A stretch of DNA of 50,712 bases from Chitinophagaceae bacterium (GTDB taxonomy: Bacteria; Bacteroidota; Bacteroidia; Chitinophagales; Chitinophagaceae). The position numbers and the translations under genes are program-made. A model generated the notes under the pieces. That model had not been told where the DNA came from and did not search any database. It saw only the letters and a program-made list of their open reading frames with translations. Where the stretch lies: positions 1 through 50,712 of the forward strand of contig CANBSH010000014.1 in NCBI GenBank assembly GCA_947372105.1. The letters are read 5' to 3'. Below are positions 46,455 through 50,712 of this stretch, piece after piece. Each line of letters opens with the position of its first letter. Position 1 is the stretch's first letter.

Positions 46455-47243
46455 TTAAATTTCAATAATACCTTTAAATACAAAAGTGCCAGGACCCATT
46501 AACCAAATATCGTTGACTTCATTATCGCCTTTGTTATTATACTTTACTGCTAACTTTCCGCCTAAAGTTTCTATTTGAATAGTTTGTTCACCTAGTTTCT
46601 CTAAACCTGTGATAATGGCTGCAGCAGTCACTCCTGTGCCACAACTTAATGTTTCATTTTCTACACCGCGTTCATAAGTGCGCACTAATATTTTATCTTC
46701 CTCTTTTGCTACAAAGTTCACATTCACGCCTTCTTGCTTAAATCTTTCATTATATCTTATAGATTGTCCTAATCCTACTACATCCACTTGATTGATATGA
46801 TCTACCATTTCAATATAATGAGGAGAGCCGGTATCTAAAACATAAAAAGTAACGTCACCGTCAATATTTTTTTCAATTGCATGTACATCAATCATTTTTA
46901 AATGCACCCAACCATTTTCATGTATAATAGATTCATGTGTTCCGTCAATCGCATTGAAAAGGTAATTTGATTTTTGAATGCCATTGTCAAATGCAAATTG
47001 AGTTAAACATCTTCCACCATTTCCGCACATAGAACCTTCCTTGCCGTTTGCATTAAAATAAGTCATAGAAAAATCGAAACCATCTTGAAGTCCTAATAAC
47101 ATTAATCCATCTGCACCAATTCCATTTTTTCGATCACACAAAAATGCAATTTGAGTAGTAGAAAGGTGGATGTCACCTTTGCGATTATCAATAATAATGA
47201 AATCGTTTCCTGTACCTTGATATTTTGAAAAATGTAATGTCAT
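46455..47243 (-). CDS. dapF: Diaminopimelate epimerase
   Basis: A 262-residue PLP-independent epimerase converting LL- to meso-diaminopimelate for lysine and peptidoglycan. The opening KYQGTGNDFIIID and the two active-site cysteines, Cys73 in SMCGNGGRC and Cys201 in SCGTGVTA, are present. Length and spacing are normal. It starts 16 bp after the phosphorylase stop. This fold is shared with the hydroxyproline epimerase at 13 kb, though the sequences are clearly different. Confidence 0.96.
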   Translation of the reverse strand: MTLHFSKYQGTGNDFIIIDNRKGDIHLSTTQIAFLCDRKNGIGADGLMLLGLQDGFDFSMTYFNANGKEGSMCGNGGRCLTQFAFDNGIQKSNYLFNAIDGTHESIIHENGWVHLKMIDVHAIEKNIDGDVTFYVLDTGSPHYIEMVDHINQVDVVGLGQSIRYNERFKQEGVNVNFVAKEEDKILVRTYERGVENETLSCGTGVTAAAIITGLEKLGEQTIQIETLGGKLAVKYNNKGDNEVNDIWLMGPGTFVFKGIIEI

Positions 47244-47259
47244 AATTATTGTAAATAAA

Positions 47260-48135
47260 TTAAATGCTTGCTAAAATACCTAATGATTTTTCAATCATAT
47301 GATCCACGGCTTTACCCATGTCCTTGCTGTATTCTTTTTTAACTCTGTTGGCCACTATCACATTAATACTTAAACATTGGTGTCCTAATAAATTACACAA
47401 ACCATAAATCGCACTTGTTTCCATTTCAAAATTTGCGATATGATGATTGCCATGTTTAAAACTAGTCATTTGACCTACTAAGTTTGGCATCGCTAAAGGG
47501 AGTCTTAAAATTCTTCCTTGAGGGCCATAAAAACCAGGGCAAGTCACTGTAATGCCATGGCTATATCCTTCGGTAAAATGTTTAATAAGTCCTTCACTCG
47601 CAGAAGCTAAATAGGGGAATACTTTATGTGTACTTATTTTAGTATGTGCTTCAAATGCTGCTAAAATTTGTTTTTCTTCTTCATTATTTTGAAGACTATA
47701 AAAATGCAATAAATTATCAATGCCTAAACCATGTGTACCAGCTACTAATTGGTCTACACCCACTTCTCCTTGTAAAGAACCACAAGTACCCATTCTTACA
47801 ATAGAAACCGATTTTTTAGTGGAGTTGATGGTTCGAGTATTAAAATCAATATTTACTAAAGCGTCAATCTCATTCAAAGCAATATCTATATTATCAGGAC
47901 CAATGCCTGTACTTAATACAGAAATCCTTTTTTGACCTACATACCCGGTATGAGTAATAAATTCTCTATGAGAACAAACATGTTCCACACGGTCAAAATA
48001 TTTGCTTACTTCTGACACGCGATCAGGGTCACCGACTGTAATAATGGTATCCGCCAATTCCTCCGGACGGACATTTAGGTGATAAATCGCCCCGCGCTCA
48101 TTAATGATCATTTCGGATGCGCCAATTGCCTGCAT
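47260..48135 (-). CDS. Nucleoside phosphorylase (uridine phosphorylase-like)
   Basis: A 291-residue PNP/UDP family enzyme. IITVGDPDRVSEV carries the phosphate-binding Gly-Asp-Arg, SHREFITHTGYVG and STGIGPDNIDIALNE follow, RMGTCGSLQ lies mid-protein, and NFEMETSAIYGL holds the ribose-binding Glu. The base is probably uracil, but purines cannot be excluded. It is longer than futalosine hydrolase MqnB and lacks reason to be one. It heads the operon with dapF and the Nudix gene. The start is ATG 48135 (MQAIGAS); ATG 48111 is an alternative. Confidence 0.88.
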   Translation of the reverse strand: MQAIGASEMIINERGAIYHLNVRPEELADTIITVGDPDRVSEVSKYFDRVEHVCSHREFITHTGYVGQKRISVLSTGIGPDNIDIALNEIDALVNIDFNTRTINSTKKSVSIVRMGTCGSLQGEVGVDQLVAGTHGLGIDNLLHFYSLQNNEEEKQILAAFEAHTKISTHKVFPYLASASEGLIKHFTEGYSHGITVTCPGFYGPQGRILRLPLAMPNLVGQMTSFKHGNHHIANFEMETSAIYGLCNLLGHQCLSINVIVANRVKKEYSKDMGKAVDHMIEKSLGILASI

Positions 48136-48210
48136 AGTTGAGTTTTAGAATACAAATGTCGCTTAAATCGGAATAGTGGTAAAATTCTTTTATAATTAAC
48201 TTGTTTGCGT

Positions 48211-48218
48211 TATTTTCG
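48211..48218 (+). promoter_or_regulatory. Candidate -7 box of tRNA-Cys
   Basis: TATTTTCG matches TAnnTTTG with one mismatch and lies 14 bp before the tRNA 5' end. A weak TTTT sits at the -33 position. Confidence 0.35.
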
Positions 48219-48231
48219 CGTCCTAGAAAAA

Positions 48232-48302
48232 GGTCCTGTGGCCGAGTGGCTAGGCAGAGCTCTGCAAAAGCTTCCACAGCGGTTCGAATCCGCTCGGGAC
48301 CT
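48232..48302 (+). tRNA. tRNA-Cys (anticodon GCA)
   Basis: A 71-nt cloverleaf. The acceptor stem GGTCCTG/CGGGACC pairs over 7 bp with one G-U, and the discriminator is U73, a Cys identity base. The anticodon stem GAGCT/AGCTT holds loop CTGCAAA, so the anticodon is GCA. The T-arm AGCGG-TTCGAAT-CCGCT is perfect. CCA is not encoded. A terminator begins seven bases after the discriminator. Confidence 0.97.
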
Positions 48303-48308
48303 CGATAC

Positions 48309-48343
48309 AAAGCCTCCCCCGATGAAACGGGGGAGGCTTTTTT
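48309..48343 (+). terminator. Intrinsic terminator of tRNA-Cys
   Basis: AAAGCCTCCCCCG pairs with CGGGGGAGGCTTT over 13 bp around ATGAAA and ends in six T. Confidence 0.95.
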
Positions 48344-48390
48344 GCTTTGAGGCGGTGTCGAAAGCTTGCTTTCGTAAACAGAGGAAAAGC

Positions 48391-48434
48391 AAAAAAGCCC
48401 ACCAAGAAACAAAGTTTATTGGTGAAAAGGCTTT
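48391..48434 (-). terminator. Terminator-like bulged hairpin on the minus strand
   Basis: On the minus strand AAAGCC-TTTT-CACCAA pairs with TTGGTG-GGCTTT and is followed by TTTTTT. The TTTT bulge matches that of hairpin 2 after tRNA-Lys (AAAGC-TTTT-CAAC/GTTG-GCTTT). No gene obviously ends here on this strand, so its target is unclear. Confidence 0.45.
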
Positions 48435-48549
48435 GGGTAAGACGAGATTGTCGAGCGGAAGGCATCGAGCAAAGCAAGATGCCCATCCTGAATTCAGATC
48501 TAAATATATTTAAGAAACAATTCCTTTACTTTGCATTGAATTCCAACTC

Positions 48550-48942
48550 ATGAAACATTCTCAAACAATAGGTATTATTTTATGTGGTTTATTATTATTT
48601 ACCACTACACAACCATTAGTGATTATTGAAAGCCAACATTGGATCATCACTGGATGGAAAACAGGAGGAAGTAATTTTGGACAACCAGGAAAATTTTTAT
48701 CTTTTTTCTCCGTGTTAGCTATCTTATTTTTTAGTTTACCTTATTTATGGGCAAAACGATTCAACATGGTATTTGCTACTTTTTTGTTATCGTGGTCAAT
48801 TCGTAATTTTTTAATTTTATCTACCTGCCAAATGGGAGAGTGTCCGCAAAAACAATGGGCATTGTATGCTTGCATTGTTTTAAGTGCAGGAATATTGATC
48901 ATGACTTTTTTACCTAAGTTGAAAATCAAATCAAATAATTAA
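48550..48942 (+). CDS. Small membrane protein of unknown function
   Basis: A 130-residue protein with an N-terminal signal-anchor-like segment (8-24), and three further hydrophobic segments (about 48-62, 70-88 and 105-122). It contains CQMGECPQKQ, with two cysteines between segments three and four that could form a disulfide outside the cytoplasm. I do not recognise the family. It begins 66 bp after the tRNA-Cys trailing unit and is convergent with rocD. Confidence 0.65.
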   Translation: MKHSQTIGIILCGLLLFTTTQPLVIIESQHWIITGWKTGGSNFGQPGKFLSFFSVLAILFFSLPYLWAKRFNMVFATFLLSWSIRNFLILSTCQMGECPQKQWALYACIVLSAGILIMTFLPKLKIKSNN

Positions 48943-48961
48943 GATTCGTAGTCGATTTTTC

Positions 48962-50218
48962 TTATTGACTTAATCTATTTAATGCAGTTGCGATAATTTG
49001 TACAGCTTCTACAACTTGTTCTTGATTAATAATAAGTGGAGGAGCAAATCTTATTTTCTCTCCATGTGTGGGTTTTGCTAATAAACCTAAATCACGTAAA
49101 TGCAAACAAAGTTCCCATGATACTTCAGGGTCGGGGTGATTGATCACAATAGCGTTTAACAATCCTTTTCCTCTTACTAATTTTATGAAAGGGGAATTTA
49201 ATTTTTCTATTTCAGATCTTAATAATGCACCCATTTTTTCAGCATTGTCTGCCATATTTTCGGAACGTAAAACTTCCAATGAAGTCAAAGCCACAGCACA
49301 TGCTAATGGGTTACCGCCATAAGTAGAACCATGTTCACCTGGTTTAATTTGTAACATGATTTCGTCATCCGCTAAAACAGCAGAAATAGGTAAAGTCCCG
49401 CCACTTAATGCTTTCCCTAATATTAAAATATCGGGGCGAACTTTTTCATGATCACAGGCAAGCATTTTTCCTGTTCTTGCTAAACCTGTTTGAATTTCAT
49501 CTGCAATAAATAATACATTGTATTGTTTACATAAGTCACTTATTCCTTTTAAATATCCTTCATTAGGAATCACCACTCCAGCTTCACCTTGTATAGGCTC
49601 TACCATAAATGCAGCTACTGTTTCGTCTTGAAATGCTTTTTCTAATGCGACTAAATCATTATAAGGAACCAAACCAAAGCCAGGCATATAAGGACCAAAG
49701 CCATGATAACTACTAGGATCAGTTGAAGATGAAATAGCGGCTAAAGTTCTTCCCCAAAAATTGCCTTCTGCAAAAATAATTTTCGCTTTATTTTCCGGAA
49801 TCCCCTTTACATTGTATCCCCATCTTCTAGCTAATTTAATCGCAGTCTCGCCACCTTCTACGCCAGTGTTCATAGGTAGCACTTTATCATAGCCAAAATA
49901 GGCAGTGATATATTTTTCGTATTGACCTAATAAATTATTGTGAAATGCTCTGGAAGTTAAAGTTAGTTTTCCTGCTTGCTCTTGTAATGTTTTTATGATA
50001 GCTGGATGACAATGACCTTGATTGACTGCAGAATATCCGCTTAAAAAATCAAAATATCTTTTACCATCTATATCATATAAAAAAACGCCTTCACCTTTTT
50101 CTAAAACTACAGGAATGGGATGATAATTATGAGCACCGTATTGATCTTCTAATGCTAAGTATTTTTCGGCAGCTGCGCTCACTGCTTCTAATGAAGAAAG
50201 GGTATGTGTAGAAGACAT
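48962..50218 (-). CDS. rocD: Ornithine--oxo-acid transaminase
   Basis: A 418-residue class III PLP aminotransferase. It moves the delta-amino group of ornithine to 2-oxoglutarate. PLP Lys269 is in [13 protein letters not shown], and Asp240 in [16 protein letters not shown] contacts the pyridine nitrogen. [15 protein letters not shown] and [15 protein letters not shown] support ornithine rather than acetylornithine. The product, glutamate semialdehyde, can feed proline metabolism. It is a single gene here; the hydroxyproline cluster is 34 kb away. Confidence 0.94.
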   Translation of the reverse strand: MSSTHTLSSLEAVSAAAEKYLALEDQYGAHNYHPIPVVLEKGEGVFLYDIDGKRYFDFLSGYSAVNQGHCHPAIIKTLQEQAGKLTLTSRAFHNNLLGQYEKYITAYFGYDKVLPMNTGVEGGETAIKLARRWGYNVKGIPENKAKIIFAEGNFWGRTLAAISSSTDPSSYHGFGPYMPGFGLVPYNDLVALEKAFQDETVAAFMVEPIQGEAGVVIPNEGYLKGISDLCKQYNVLFIADEIQTGLARTGKMLACDHEKVRPDILILGKALSGGTLPISAVLADDEIMLQIKPGEHGSTYGGNPLACAVALTSLEVLRSENMADNAEKMGALLRSEIEKLNSPFIKLVRGKGLLNAIVINHPDPEVSWELCLHLRDLGLLAKPTHGEKIRFAPPLIINQEQVVEAVQIIATALNRLSQ

Positions 50219-50477
50219 AAAATGAAATTGAAGAAATAAATAAAAAAAATGATTTTTAAAAAATAGAATCCAGAAAATGAAACAAACGATATATCAAATA
50301 ATAGGTAGGAATTGCTTCCTAAGACACTAAATGATATGTAATGATAATAACCCCAAGGGATGATTAAGGAGGTCTAAATTAGCAGATAAGAATCGAAGCT
50401 TGTTCATACCTGCAATTTAGGATTTTTTTACATGATTATCCCATATTTTGGTGGTACATTCGCAAAAACAATTATCC
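50219..50477. other. Intergenic region between rocD and the last GT2 gene
   Basis: This 259-bp AT-rich gap has no convincing ORF. It must hold divergent promoters for rocD and the GT2 gene, but no full TAnnTTTG match is present. ATATTTTG at 50443-50450 is a one-mismatch candidate for the GT2 gene, and AGGAA-TTGC-TTCCT at 50308-50321 is a short hairpin. Confidence 0.4.
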
Positions 50478-50712
50478 TTGAAGCCAAGCGTCTCCATTGT
50501 TATTTTAAATTATAACGGTGTTAAATATCTGCAGGAATTTTTGCCTTCAGTATTAGCTACGGTATATGACAATTTTGAAGTGATTGTTGCGGATAATGGT
50601 TCATCTGATAATTCCATTTCAATTTTAGCCTCCCATTTTCCTTCTGTAAAAGTAATTACATCACCCAGCAATGAAGGTTTTGCTGGCGGGTATAATTGGG
50701 CTTTGAAACAAA
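50478..50712 (+). CDS. Family 2 glycosyltransferase, N-terminal part (runs off the right edge)
   Basis: The frame opens with the classic SVSIVILNYNGVKYL strand, VIVADNGSSDNS as nucleotide site, and SPSNEGFAGGYNWALK, as in rhamnosyltransferase-type GT2s. No ATG is in frame upstream, so TTG 50478 (giving MKPSVSIVILNYNG) is taken as the start. An in-frame TTG further upstream at about 50448 is less likely. The C-terminal part is outside the window. Confidence 0.8.
   Translation, partial: MKPSVSIVILNYNGVKYLQEFLPSVLATVYDNFEVIVADNGSSDNSISILASHFPSVKVITSPSNEGFAGGYNWALKQ

Larger units (their letters stand above)
48303..48483. repeat. tRNA-trailing hairpin unit downstream of tRNA-Cys
   Basis: In transcription order it holds the terminator (48309-48343), a small hairpin CGAAAGC-TT-GCTTTCG (48359-48374), a bulged long hairpin (48394-48434; AAAGCC/GGCTTT plus CACCAA/TTGGTG, with an AAAA bulge) and a last hairpin (48461-48483; GGCATC/GATGCC). 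It shares AAGCTTGCTT, the GAAAAG(G)CTTTGrGTAAG string and the GAGCAAAGCrA loop with the units after tRNA-Lys, in the same order. No protein gene is supported in it. Confidence 0.7.

Noticed and set aside
47260-48135. Futalosine hydrolase (mqnB) as the identity of the nucleoside phosphorylase
   Set aside because: Although mqnA is present, this protein is about 290 residues with uridine phosphorylase-type blocks, longer than typical MqnB, and it is in an operon with dapF and a Nudix gene.
48205-48553. Several short open frames over tRNA-Cys and its tail on both strands
   Set aside because: They cover a clear tRNA and a terminator; no start signal or conserved protein feature supports them.

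Overview
The window looks like a chromosome segment from a Bacteroidota bacterium, most likely a member of the Chitinophagaceae. Base composition is AT-rich. Shine-Dalgarno sequences are largely absent, and several genes have the Bacteroidota-type -7 box (TAnnTTTG) a short distance before the start codon. The gene set also fits: a SOUL protein, a DUF2452 protein, a YfhO-family protein, a menaquinone UbiD-like decarboxylase with MqnA, a YhhQ-type transporter, BshC, and secreted GH29 and GH20 glycosidases. The family-level assignment is an inference from protein style, not a search result.

Layout. 1-2.5 kb (minus): the start of a TPR membrane protein, a small secreted protein and a SOUL protein. 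2.5-3.0 kb: tRNA-Lys(UUU), transcribed leftward, followed by two tandem 179-bp units rich in hairpins. 3.1-9.3 kb (plus): an SDR oxidoreductase, a DUF62-family protein, lipoamide dehydrogenase, release factor 3 and RimO. 9.3-15.4 kb: a complete set of four enzymes turning 4-hydroxyproline into 2-oxoglutarate (deaminase, semialdehyde dehydrogenase, epimerase, D-hydroxyproline dehydrogenase), with a sterol desaturase-type gene inserted on the other strand and bshC overlapping the last enzyme by one base. 17.1-19.9 kb (minus): purE, a GH29 fucosidase and pdxJ. 19.9-21.7 kb: a UbiD-type decarboxylase which, with mqnA at 34.3 kb, points to the futalosine route to menaquinone. 21.7-28.0 kb (minus): a DUF2452 protein, an outer-membrane barrel, a GH20 hexosaminidase and ahcY. 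An Lrp/AsnC regulator is divergent from ahcY. 28.7-32.2 kb (minus): an acetyltransferase, valS and a small lipoprotein. 32.2-35.8 kb: a DEDDh exonuclease, purB, mqnA and a methyltransferase. 35.8-44.7 kb: a surface-polysaccharide block (flippase, four GT2 glycosyltransferases, an FkbM methyltransferase, a YfhO-type protein). 44.8-48.1 kb: a small membrane protein, a queuosine-precursor transporter, and a nucleoside phosphorylase-dapF-Nudix operon. 48.2-48.5 kb: tRNA-Cys(GCA) with its own downstream hairpin array. 48.5-50.7 kb: a small membrane protein, rocD and the start of another GT2 enzyme.

The most unusual signal is non-coding. Both tRNA genes are followed, in the same order and orientation, by a terminator hairpin, a stretch containing AAGCTTGCTT, an A-run plus bulged hairpin ending GAAAAG(G)CTTTGrGTAAG, and a further 23-25 nt hairpin. 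The first and third of the three elements share the loop GAGCAAAGCrA on unrelated stems. At tRNA-Lys the unit is tandemly duplicated with compensatory stem changes. This looks like a structured family of tRNA-trailing elements.

Most protein-coding content is core metabolism. No CRISPR array, prophage, integrase, transposase or recognisable defence system was seen.
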